This document shows positions 43,074 through 51,615 of a stretch of DNA of 54,774 nucleotides, one piece after another. This stretch comes from an uncultured Rhodanobacter sp. (GTDB taxonomy: Bacteria; Pseudomonadota; Gammaproteobacteria; Xanthomonadales; Rhodanobacteraceae). Under the pieces are notes generated by a model. That model was not told the DNA's origin and searched no databases. It saw nothing but the letters and a program-made list of their open reading frames with translations. Both the position numbers and the translations under genes were made by a program. Each line of letters starts with the position of its first letter. The first letter of the stretch is position 1. The stretch spans positions 1-54,774 of the forward strand of contig CALCWL010000366.1 in the NCBI GenBank assembly GCA_937906285.1. The letters are read 5' to 3'.

Positions 43074-45119
43074 ATGGATCCCCCGCCTCCCGCGATCGTC
43101 AGCCTGGCCATGCTGCGCACCTGGTTCGGCATTTCTCCCGACGCGATGGTTGCCGTGAGCCGGGACGGCAGCATCGTGCTCGCCAACCCGCAGGCCGTGC
43201 GCATGTTCGGCTACGAGGGCGAGGCGCTGCTGGGCCGGCCGCTGGAGGTATTGTTGCCGGAACCGCTGCGGCATGCCCACCGCATGCATCGCCAGGATTT
43301 CATGGCCAATCCGCGCGTGCGCCCGATGGGCACCGGCTACGAGCTGATGGGCGTCCGTTCCGACGGCGAACCGTTTCCGGTCGAGATCGGGCTGAGCCCG
43401 ATCAGCACCGAGATCGGCTCGGTCGCCATCGCCTCGGTCCGCGACATCTCCGACACGCGGCGGGTACGGCAGGCCCTGGCGCGTGCCCGGCGCGACAACT
43501 TTCTCGCGCAGATCGGCCGGCTCGCGCTGGAGTCGCCGGATTACGAACCGGCGATACGCCGGATACCAGAGCTCGTGGCGGCGGCGCTGGATGTGCCGGC
43601 CGTCGCCATCCTCTCCACCGACTGGCATGGCAGCGGACTGGGCGTGCGTGCCGCCACGGGGCTGGACGCCCCGACGGCGCGGGCGATCGCGGCCACCTTC
43701 GGCCGCACCGATTTCGTGCGCGGCATTTTCGGCAGGGGAAACCGCCACGCCGTCACGATCGACTCGCTGCGCGAAGGGGGCCACGCCGCCATCCTCGCCA
43801 GCCTGGGCGCGGCCGGTTTCCACGACGTGGCGATGGTCCCGCTGTTCGGGCGCCACGAGCCGCTCGGCGCGCTGATCGCGCTGGCCCGGGAGACGATCGG
43901 CTTCGACCACGACCGGCTCGGCTTCCTGCAGGCGGTCGCCAACCTGCTGGCGGCGGCCGTGCAGCGCAGCCGCAGCGAGGAGCAGCTGGCGCATGCGCGC
44001 CGGCTCGACGCGATCGGCCAACTCACCGGCGGCATCGCGCACGATTTCAACAACCTGCTGACGGTGATCTCGGGCAACCTGCAATTGCTCGAGGCCGAAC
44101 TGCCCGATCGCACGGACCTGCTCGAGGTCACCGGCAGCGCGCTGCGCGCGGTGGAGCGCGGCGCCGACCTCACCCGCCGGCTGCTGGCGTTCGCGCGCCG
44201 GCAGCCGCTGCAGCCGCGCGCGGTGGTGCCCAAGCCGCTGCTGGACGAGCTCGGGAACATGCTGCGGCGCACGCTCGGCGAGGCCATCGCGCTCGAAGTA
44301 GCGTGCACCCCGGACGTGCCGGACGTCTACGCGGACGCGAACGAGCTGGATACGGCCCTGGTCAATCTCGCGCTGAACGCGCGCGATGCCATGCCGCGCG
44401 GTGGACGTCTGCGCATCGTCGCGCGCGAGACCGTGGTCGAGGACGCCTCCAACCGCTGGAAGCTGCCGCCCGGCCGCTACGTGACGTTCGAGACCAGCGA
44501 CACCGGCACCGGCATGGCGCCGGACGTGCTGGCCCGCGCACTGGAACCGTTCTTCACCACCAAGGAGGTCGGCCGAGGCAGCGGCCTCGGCCTCAGCATG
44601 GTCTACGGTTTCGCGACCCAGTCCGGCGGCGGCCTGTCGATCGACAGCCGGCTCGGCTACGGCACGCGCATCGAACTGCTGCTGCCCGTCGCCAGGGCGT
44701 CGGCCACCATCGCGACGGCGGCAAGACCCGCGCACGACACCGCGCCAGGGCGGCACGCCACCATCCTGGTCGTCGAGGACGAGGCCGACGTGCGCACCGT
44801 CGCGGCACGGCTGCTGGCGGCGTTCGGCTACCAGGTCATCCCGGCGCGCAGCGCGCACGAGGCGCTGGAGCTGCTTGCCGGGAGCCCGACGGTGGACCTG
44901 CTGTTCTCCGACGTGATGCTGGGCCGCGGAATGGACGGCGTGGAACTCGCGCACGCGGCGCGTCGCCTGCGCCCCGGGCTCGCGGTGCTGCTCGCCTCCG
45001 GCTACCGGGGCCGGCAGAACGGACCGAACGGTCCGGGTTCGCCCTTCAGGCTGCTGCACAAGCCCTACCGGCGCGAGCAGCTGGTCGACGCCGTGCGCCG
45101 GGCGCTGGACGACGCCTGA
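43074..45119 (+). CDS. Hybrid sensor histidine kinase PAS-GAF-HisKA-HATPase-REC
   Basis: A 681-aa cytoplasmic hybrid kinase. PAS at about 10-125 (SPDAMVAVSRDGSIVLANPQAVRMFGYEGEALLG); GAF-like at about 145-300; dimerisation helix with H323 (IGQLTGGIAHDFNNLLTVISG); ATPase domain with NARDAMPRGG and TGTGMAPDVL...EVGRGSGLGLSMVYGF; receiver at about 562-680 with D in LLFSDVMLG. GAF-type sensing recalls DosS, but haem ligands cannot be assigned by eye. Ends six bases from the convergent FNR-like gene. Confidence 0.94.
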   Translation: MDPPPPAIVSLAMLRTWFGISPDAMVAVSRDGSIVLANPQAVRMFGYEGEALLGRPLEVLLPEPLRHAHRMHRQDFMANPRVRPMGTGYELMGVRSDGEPFPVEIGLSPISTEIGSVAIASVRDISDTRRVRQALARARRDNFLAQIGRLALESPDYEPAIRRIPELVAAALDVPAVAILSTDWHGSGLGVRAATGLDAPTARAIAATFGRTDFVRGIFGRGNRHAVTIDSLREGGHAAILASLGAAGFHDVAMVPLFGRHEPLGALIALARETIGFDHDRLGFLQAVANLLAAAVQRSRSEEQLAHARRLDAIGQLTGGIAHDFNNLLTVISGNLQLLEAELPDRTDLLEVTGSALRAVERGADLTRRLLAFARRQPLQPRAVVPKPLLDELGNMLRRTLGEAIALEVACTPDVPDVYADANELDTALVNLALNARDAMPRGGRLRIVARETVVEDASNRWKLPPGRYVTFETSDTGTGMAPDVLARALEPFFTTKEVGRGSGLGLSMVYGFATQSGGGLSIDSRLGYGTRIELLLPVARASATIATAARPAHDTAPGRHATILVVEDEADVRTVAARLLAAFGYQVIPARSAHEALELLAGSPTVDLLFSDVMLGRGMDGVELAHAARRLRPGLAVLLASGYRGRQNGPNGPGSPFRLLHKPYRREQLVDAVRRALDDA

Positions 45120-45125
45120 AGCGCT

Positions 45126-45848
45126 TCACTGCACCGTGCAGGGCGTGCCGACGCAGGCGCGCAGCTTGGGGATGTCCAGCAGCTTCACCTCGCGGCGGAG
45201 CACCGAGATGTACTCGAGCTTCTCCAGGTGGGACAGCGCCCGGCTCACCGTCTCGTGCTTGAGCGCGAGGAAGCTGGCGATGTCCGCGCGTCCCATGCGC
45301 AGTATGAAGTGGCGGGCGCTGAAGCCAAGGCGGGCGAGGCGGGAGGCGAGATCCAGCAGGAACGCCGCCACGCGCTGTTCGGCAGGCAGGGTTCCGATCA
45401 CCAGCATCCACACGCGGTCGCGCCGGATCTCCTCGGCCAGCGCCGCCGCCAGCCGGACCCGCAGCTCGGGGATGCGTTGCAGCGCATCCAGCACCAGCGG
45501 GTACGGCAACTCCCAGATCTCGGCGTCGTCCAGCGCGACCGCATCGCAGGTATGCGCGCCGAGACCGATGGATTCCACGCCGAGCAGGTCGCCGTGCATG
45601 CGGAAGCCGGTCACCTGTTCGCGGCCGTCCTCGGACAGCTCGCAGGTCTTCAGGAACCCCGCGTGCACGAAGTGCAGCGCGCGGAACGGCTGGCCGTTGC
45701 GGTACAGGTACTGGCCTGCCCTCACCTTCCGGCGCGTCACGATCATGTGCCGCTGCAACTGCGTGATGTCCAGCTCCAGCGGCGCATCGTGCCGGGGCGG
45801 CTGGGCGTTCCGGGTCTGGGCAGCGAGGGGTGCGATCGAGGTATCCAT
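45126..45848 (-). CDS. FNR/CRP-family regulator lacking the Fe-S cysteines
   Basis: A 240-aa protein aligned with FNR: HGDLLGVESIGLGAHTCDAVALDDAEIWELP, then GFSARHFILRMGRADIASFLALKHETVSRALSHLEK. The recognition helix keeps E199-T-V-S-R203, the residues that read TTGAT. The N-terminal cysteine cluster is absent and the C122 counterpart is W112, so it cannot carry the usual [4Fe-4S] cluster. GGAG RBS. Likely controller of the FNR-type sites across the island, including the one upstream of itself. Confidence 0.93.
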   Translation of the reverse strand: MDTSIAPLAAQTRNAQPPRHDAPLELDITQLQRHMIVTRRKVRAGQYLYRNGQPFRALHFVHAGFLKTCELSEDGREQVTGFRMHGDLLGVESIGLGAHTCDAVALDDAEIWELPYPLVLDALQRIPELRVRLAAALAEEIRRDRVWMLVIGTLPAEQRVAAFLLDLASRLARLGFSARHFILRMGRADIASFLALKHETVSRALSHLEKLEYISVLRREVKLLDIPKLRACVGTPCTVQ

Positions 45849-45969
45849 GCCGTACTCCCGATGGTGGTGACGTCTGGCGCCAAAGTTAGGCCGCGCCCGC
45901 AACCGCGCGATGTCGATTCGGCAACGTCGTGTAACAGCGCGTAACGGCGGCCCGCCACGACGCGGCAAC

Positions 45970-45983
45970 TTGACGCAGGTCAA
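45970..45983. promoter_or_regulatory. FNR-type site between the regulator and the RNR-like gene
   Basis: TTGACGCAGGTCAA, TTGAC-N4-GTCAA. Centred about 61 bases upstream of the RNR-like start and 128 from the FNR-like start, so it may also give autoregulation. Confidence 0.7.
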
Positions 45984-46037
45984 GCCGGCCACGGGGCGGC
46001 CCGGGATAGTCGGCACAGCCCCATTGCCTGTCAGTCC

Positions 46038-47102
46038 ATGATCGAGTCGCGCCGGTTGTCTCCGTTCATCGACCTCGCCGCCGTCGAAGCCTGGGATGCC
46101 TGGTTCCGTTGGCGCGAGCACGCCGTGTTGCGCGATGTTTCCATCGAGGACACCTGGTGGCGGGTGGCCTGCGCGCTGGCCGCGGCCGAGAGCGGGAACG
46201 AAGGCCCGGCGTGGCGCTTGCGCGTCATGGATGCGCTGGCCAGTTGGCGGCTTCTCCCCGACCAGCGGGTGCTCGCGAAGGCCGGTACCGGCCGCGCCGG
46301 TCGGAGCGGCGGCACCCTGCGCGCCGCACTGAACGCGGCCTGCTTCGTGTCGCCCGCAGGGCCTCCGCATGCGGCCATCGATCTCGGGGCGCTGACCGAG
46401 TGCGCGGCCCTGGCGGTGCGGGTCCTCGACGACGCCGCATTGCTGGCCGGCAACGTGGCGACGTGTTTCCGGATTGGCGTCGTGGGTATCGCCGACGCGC
46501 TCGCCCTGCTCGGATTGGAGTACGACAGCGATGCGGGGCGCGCGCAGGCGGCGGCGGTGGCGCGCGCGCTGGCGGAAGGTTGCCTGGCTGGCAGCCTCGC
46601 ACTCGCTGCATCGCGGGGAAGCTGCAAGCGCGACACACGGGAACTCCTTGCCCGCGCCATGCTGCGCGATGCGCCGCAGGAACTGCTGAAGGATGCCACC
46701 CGCCATGGCCTGCGCCATGTGCAGCTGACCGCGATCACCTCGCAACCCCGACTCGCGCTGCTGGCCAACAATGTGGCCGATGCCGCGGATCCCCTGCTCG
46801 GCGAGGACCATGCCCATTTGATCATTGCAGCAGACGCGCAGCGCCCGGTGCGCTCCTCCGGCTATGCGCTGAACGTGCTGCGTGGCGGTGGGAGCGGTCC
46901 CGACCACTGGCCCGACACGCTGGAGCACCAGTCGTGGTTCGCGCAGATCGCGATGCGCGCCGCACTGCAGCCCTGGATGGATACGCCCATCGCCTATCCG
47001 CTGCTGGCGACCAGCCTGCCGGACGAGCCTCAGCGGGTGGCGGCGCGGATGCTCACTGCGCGGCACGGTCTTGGCGAACCGGCATGGCGCCTGCTCAGCT
47101 GA
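46038..47102 (+). CDS. Ribonucleotide-reductase-like protein with deleted catalytic core
   Basis: A 354-aa protein that reads like the two ends of a class II ribonucleotide reductase. Residues 35-105 match the N-terminal part (IEDTWWRVACALAAAE, LLPDQRVLAKAGTGR, NAACFV). Residues 114-200 match the later IDLGALTECAALAVRVLDD ... FRIGVVGIADALALLGLEYDS. Residues 225-254 (GLRHVQLTAITSQPRLALLANNVADAADP) match the RN--LT-IAPTGT----DN-SSGIEP segment with the TGT loop lost. The NPCGE active site and the central barrel are missing. Catalysis is unlikely; a regulatory or binding role is inferred. Confidence 0.75.
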   Translation: MIESRRLSPFIDLAAVEAWDAWFRWREHAVLRDVSIEDTWWRVACALAAAESGNEGPAWRLRVMDALASWRLLPDQRVLAKAGTGRAGRSGGTLRAALNAACFVSPAGPPHAAIDLGALTECAALAVRVLDDAALLAGNVATCFRIGVVGIADALALLGLEYDSDAGRAQAAAVARALAEGCLAGSLALAASRGSCKRDTRELLARAMLRDAPQELLKDATRHGLRHVQLTAITSQPRLALLANNVADAADPLLGEDHAHLIIAADAQRPVRSSGYALNVLRGGGSGPDHWPDTLEHQSWFAQIAMRAALQPWMDTPIAYPLLATSLPDEPQRVAARMLTARHGLGEPAWRLLS

Positions 47103-47226
47103 ATTGCAGGCGGCCTGGGGTCCCGCGGGCCAGCGTCCGGCGGGGAGTGGACCGGACGCCACGCCACGCCGTCCGCGCGCGGATTGATCGACGCCAAGCC
47201 CGCCTGCGTTGCACCGACGGGCTGGG

Positions 47227-47240
47227 TTGACGTGCGTCAA
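47227..47240. promoter_or_regulatory. FNR-type site upstream of the ABC exporter operon
   Basis: TTGACGTGCGTCAA, TTGAC-N4-GTCAA. Centred about 91 bases upstream of the membrane-fusion gene start. Confidence 0.7.
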
Positions 47241-47324
47241 AGCCGCCCCGCCGCGGTGGCCTACGCTTGGCAGCGAACGGTCCGGCGTTCCTGGACGGCC
47301 CCGCCACCGTCCGGAGCCTGCCGC

Positions 47325-48410
47325 ATGCCAGCCGATGCCTCTCCCGCCAAACCGCCGGCTTCCGCCATCGGCATTCCGCCGTCGCGTCCGGCCCGACGGC
47401 GTCCCCTCCCGGCGTGGCTCGCGGGCATGCTGCTGGCGCTCGGCCTCGCCGGATGGGTGGTATGGCAGATGCTGCCGCCGCGCGTGGCCATCGTGCACGC
47501 GCATCGCGGGCAGGCGATCGAGGCGGTCTACGCCACCGGTACGGCGGAGCCCTCCATCATGTTGCCGATCGCCGCGCGCATCACCGCGCGACTGGTGGAG
47601 CTGGACGCAGATGAAGGCGGCCGCGTGCGCGCCGGCCAGCAGCTGGCGCGGCTGGAGGATACCGACCTGGCCAGCAACCTGGCGCAGTTGCGCTCGCAGG
47701 AGGCGCTGGCGCGCGCCGGCTACGACCGCTACGCCGCGCTGCTGCCGCGCGGCGTGATCGCGCGGGCGCAGTACGACCAGGGCCGTGCCGACTGGCTGTC
47801 GGCGCGCTCGGCCGCCAACCGCGCCGCGGCCGAACTCGACTACGCGCGGCTGCGGGCGCCCACGGCGGGCACGGTGATCCGCCGCGACGGCGAGATCGGC
47901 CAGCTGGTGAGGGCGGGCGACGCGGTGTTCTGGCTCGCCGTCGACTCGCCGCCGCGCGTCACCGCCGACGTCGACGAGGAAGACATCGCGCGGGTGACGC
48001 CCGGGCAACCGGTGCTGATCCGCGCCGACGCCTTCCCCGGCCAGGTGTTCCAGGGTCGCGTGCGCAGCATCACGCCCAAGGGCGACCCGACCGCGCGCAG
48101 CTACCGCGTGCGCATCGCGATCGACGCAGGCACGCCGCTGCGCGTGGGCATGACGGCCGAGGTCAACATCGTCGTGCGCCGCCGCGACGACGCCCTGCTG
48201 GTGCCCGATGGCGCCATCGACGGCGACCGCGTGTGGGTGGTGCACGCAGGTCGGCTGCAGTCGCGCCGGGTGGTCACCGGCATCCGCGGCGAGCGGCAGG
48301 TGGAGGTCACCGCCGGGCTGTCCGAGGGCGAGGCCGTGGTCGCCGCGCCAGCCGAGGGGATGCACGAGGGCGCGAAAGTGCGCGTGAGCGCCGACGGAGC
48401 GCCGCCATGA
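47325..48410 (+). CDS. HlyD/RND-type membrane fusion protein (DevB-like)
   Basis: A 361-aa periplasmic adaptor anchored by one N-terminal helix (residues about 29-50, AWLAGMLLALGLAGWVVWQML). The lipoyl halves are EPSIMLPIAARITARLVELDADEGGRVRAGQQLARLED and LRAPTAGTVIRRDGEIGQLVRAGDAVFWLA, with a coiled coil between, and a C-terminal beta-barrel follows. It partners the ABC permease and ATPase downstream; no outer-membrane channel gene is present here. Start chosen at 47325; the frame opens at 47184. Confidence 0.92.
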   Translation: MPADASPAKPPASAIGIPPSRPARRRPLPAWLAGMLLALGLAGWVVWQMLPPRVAIVHAHRGQAIEAVYATGTAEPSIMLPIAARITARLVELDADEGGRVRAGQQLARLEDTDLASNLAQLRSQEALARAGYDRYAALLPRGVIARAQYDQGRADWLSARSAANRAAAELDYARLRAPTAGTVIRRDGEIGQLVRAGDAVFWLAVDSPPRVTADVDEEDIARVTPGQPVLIRADAFPGQVFQGRVRSITPKGDPTARSYRVRIAIDAGTPLRVGMTAEVNIVVRRRDDALLVPDGAIDGDRVWVVHAGRLQSRRVVTGIRGERQVEVTAGLSEGEAVVAAPAEGMHEGAKVRVSADGAPP

Positions 48411-49650
48411 TCCGGCTGCTGGTCGACATCGCCGCCCGCCACCTGCTGGCGCGCCGCCGCCAGAGCATCGTCTCGCTGCTGGGCGTGGTGTTGGGCGTGT
48501 CGTTCTTCCTGTCGATCTCGGCCATGATGCGCGGCTCCGAGCTGGACATCATCCGGCGGCTGGTCGACAACGCGCCGCACATCACCATCGAGGACGACTA
48601 CCGCAACCCGACGCTGCAGCCGGTGGCGCAGTCGTTTCCCGAAGCGGCGATCGAACTGCACCACGTGGTGCCGCAGACCGAGACGCGCGGCATCCGAGGC
48701 TACCCGCAGATCCTCGACTACCTGCGCCGCACGCCGGGACTGCAGGCATCGGCCGTGCTCAGCGGCCAGGCGCTGGCGAGCTTCGCGGGCAAGGACCGCG
48801 CCATCGGCCTCAACGGCATCGTGGCCAGCGAGTATGCCCGCGTCTCGACGATCCGCCGCTACATGGTGCGCGGCTCGCTGGACGAGCTGGAGGTCAACCC
48901 CAGCGGCATCGTCATCGGCGACGAGCTGGCACGGCTGATGAGCCTGTCGATGGGCAACAACCTCAACGTCGCCAGCACCGCCGGCCAATTGCGCACGTTC
49001 AAGATCATCGGCCTGTTCCATACCGGCCGCTCCGACATCGACGCGGGCCAGGCCTTCGTCGCGCTGAAGCGCGTGCAATCCCTGCTGAACCGGCCCAACC
49101 GCATCAACACCATCGTCATCAAGCTGGCCGATCCCGACGCCGCGCGCGCCGAAGCGGCGCGCATCGAGCAGCGCGTGCGCTACAAGACCGTGTCCTGGCA
49201 GGAGCGCTCGGAAGACCTGATGAGCGCCCTGGCGATCCGCAGCGTCATCATGTACGCGGTGGTCGGCGCGGTGCTGCTGGTGGCGGCGTTCGGCATCTAC
49301 AACGTGATCTCCACCGTGGTGCTGGAGAAGCAGCGCGACATCGCGATCCTGCGCGCGATGGGCTTCGAGGCGCGCGACATCGAGCGCATGTTCCTGGCGC
49401 AGGGCGCACTGATCGGCGCGATCGGCAACGTGTTCGGGGTCGGCCTGGGCTGCGGGCTGATGGCCGGCTTGATGCGCATCCATTTCCGCGTTCCCGGCAG
49501 CACCGACGTCAACTACCTGGTGATCGACTGGAGCGCGTTCCAGTTTGCCCTGGCCGCCGGCGTGGCGATGCTGGCGGCGATGACCGCCGCGTACCTGCCC
49601 GCGCGGCGCGCCGCCAAGGTGGAGCCGGTCGACGTACTGCGGGGCGGCAC

Positions 49651-49654
<4 letters not shown>
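48407..49654 (+). CDS. ABC transporter permease, FtsX/MacB-like (DevC-like)
   Basis: A 415-aa permease with the FtsX arrangement: an N-terminal helix (SIVSLLGVVLGVSFFLSISAMM), a large periplasmic domain (about 50-280), and three C-terminal helices (YAVVGAVLLVAAFGIYNVISTVVLEKQRDIAILRAMGFEARDIERMFLAQG). Such permeases power substrate extrusion with an HlyD-type partner. Overlaps both neighbours by four bases (ATGA and GTGA). Confidence 0.93.
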
Positions 49655-50328
<674 letters not shown>

Positions 50329-50395
50329 CGCAAGCTCCCGCGCGCGGCGCCCGCCGGGCCGATGCGGTGGTGCGGAGAGCGAGGTCGAGCGGTAG

Positions 50396-50599
50396 TCAGC
50401 TCAGCACGAAGCTGACGCGCATGCACACGCGCCAGGCCGTGATCTTGCCGTCGGGGCCAGTGACGACCGTGGTTTCGCTCAGCCAGGCGCCCTTGATCCC
50501 GTCCAGCGTGCAGGCGGCCTTCTCCAACCCTCTCCGGACGGCGTCCTCGACGCTGTCGGGCGACTCGGCAATGATCTCGACGACTTTCGCGACGCTCAT
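50396..50599 (-). CDS. Dodecin (flavin-binding protein) 2
   Basis: A 67-aa dodecin: VAKVVEIIAESPDSVEDAVRRGLEKAACTLDGIKGAWLSETTVVTGPDGKITAWRVCMRVSFVL. The DAV---L-KA--T-D-I-GAW motif matches the family and the copy at 36886. Stands alone behind its own FNR-type site. Converges on the ABC operon. Confidence 0.95.
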   Translation of the reverse strand: MSVAKVVEIIAESPDSVEDAVRRGLEKAACTLDGIKGAWLSETTVVTGPDGKITAWRVCMRVSFVLS

Positions 50600-50662
50600 G
50601 GGTTTTCTCCAGCCAGATCCGGCACAGGTGCATTCAGGCTAGGCCGGCGGCGGCGCCCGGAC

Positions 50663-50676
50663 TTGATGCCGGTCAA
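50663..50676. promoter_or_regulatory. FNR-type site upstream of dodecin 2
   Basis: TTGATGCCGGTCAA, TTGAT-N4-RTCAA. Centred about 70 bases upstream of the dodecin 2 start. Confidence 0.7.
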
Positions 50677-50721
50677 CTCGCGGCCGATCGTGGCGCGAAT
50701 GGCCGACACGCCGATGTCGCG

Positions 50722-51615
50722 TCAACCACCCTCACCGCCCGTCGCACGCAGCGCCTCGGCCAGGCGCGCGCTGACGTCGATGGCGGCCAGCTCGCCCGGC
50801 ACGGTATTGGTGGTCACCAGCCGGGTGATGCCGGCGCCGCGCAAGGCATCGCGCGACTGGCGCGCGAGCAGCCCGTGCACCGCCACCGCGACCAGCGCCA
50901 CCTGCCCGAGCTGCCCGCGCACCCCCCGCGCCGTGTCGATCAGCGTGCGGCCCGAGGCGACGATGTCGTCCAGCAGCACCGGCGTATGTCCGCGCCAGCG
51001 CGTCAGCGAAGGCAGCCGCACGCTGACCTCGCGGTCGCCGCGTCGAAGCTTGCGCGCGACCACGCACGGCGCGTCGAGCGAGGCAGCCACCATCTTCACC
51101 CATTGCGCGCTTTCGCCGTCCGGACCGACCAGCAGCGGCACGCGCACGTTGGCGCGGATCCACGCGGCCAGGTCCGGCGCCGCCGCGACCACGGCGGTGC
51201 GGCAGTCGAACACTTCCCCCAGGTCGTGGATGCGGTGCAGGTGCGGATCGACGGTGAGTACCCAGTCGAAGACCTTGCCGAGCAGCTCGCCCATCACCCG
51301 CGCCGAGACCGCCTCGCCGGAGCGGAAGCGCCGGTCCTGGCGCATGTAGCCCAGGTACGGCGCCACCAGTCCGAGCCGGGTCGCGCCGAGCTCGCGTGCC
51401 GTGGCCGCCGCGGCCAGCAACGGAAACAGCTTGGCGTCGGGCCGGTGCAACGAGCACAGCAATGCCACGTTCCCGCGTGGCGGCGTGAGCAGCCGCAGCA
51501 GCGATTCGCCATCGGGAAAGCGGTGCAGTTCCAGCTCGCCGCGCCGCCAGCCTGCATGCCGGCAAAGCGCCCTGGCGAAGACCGCGTTGCCGGGCAGTGC
51601 ATACAGGAGGTTCAT
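50722..51615 (-). CDS. Ribose-phosphate pyrophosphokinase-like protein
   Basis: A 297-aa PRPP-synthetase family protein. The flexible catalytic loop is YMRQDRRFRSGEAVSARVMGELL and the PRPP motif is VLLDDIVASGRTLIDTAR. FPDGESLLRL near the N-terminus is the nucleotide-binding segment. It is shorter than housekeeping Prs (about 315 aa). Its ATG overlaps the phosphorylase stop by four bases, so it probably works with that enzyme in nucleotide salvage or ribose-phosphate recycling. Confidence 0.92.
   Translation of the reverse strand: MNLLYALPGNAVFARALCRHAGWRRGELELHRFPDGESLLRLLTPPRGNVALLCSLHRPDAKLFPLLAAAATARELGATRLGLVAPYLGYMRQDRRFRSGEAVSARVMGELLGKVFDWVLTVDPHLHRIHDLGEVFDCRTAVVAAAPDLAAWIRANVRVPLLVGPDGESAQWVKMVAASLDAPCVVARKLRRGDREVSVRLPSLTRWRGHTPVLLDDIVASGRTLIDTARGVRGQLGQVALVAVAVHGLLARQSRDALRGAGITRLVTTNTVPGELAAIDVSARLAEALRATGGEGG

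Noticed and set aside
42357..45059. 900-aa minus-strand open frame
   Set aside because: Complete shadow of the response regulator and hybrid kinase genes; no protein features.
45849..48365. Upstream extension of the FNR-like frame (to a 1079-aa ORF)
   Set aside because: Antisense to the RNR-like and HlyD-like genes; the FNR family begins at 45848 where a GGAG RBS is found.
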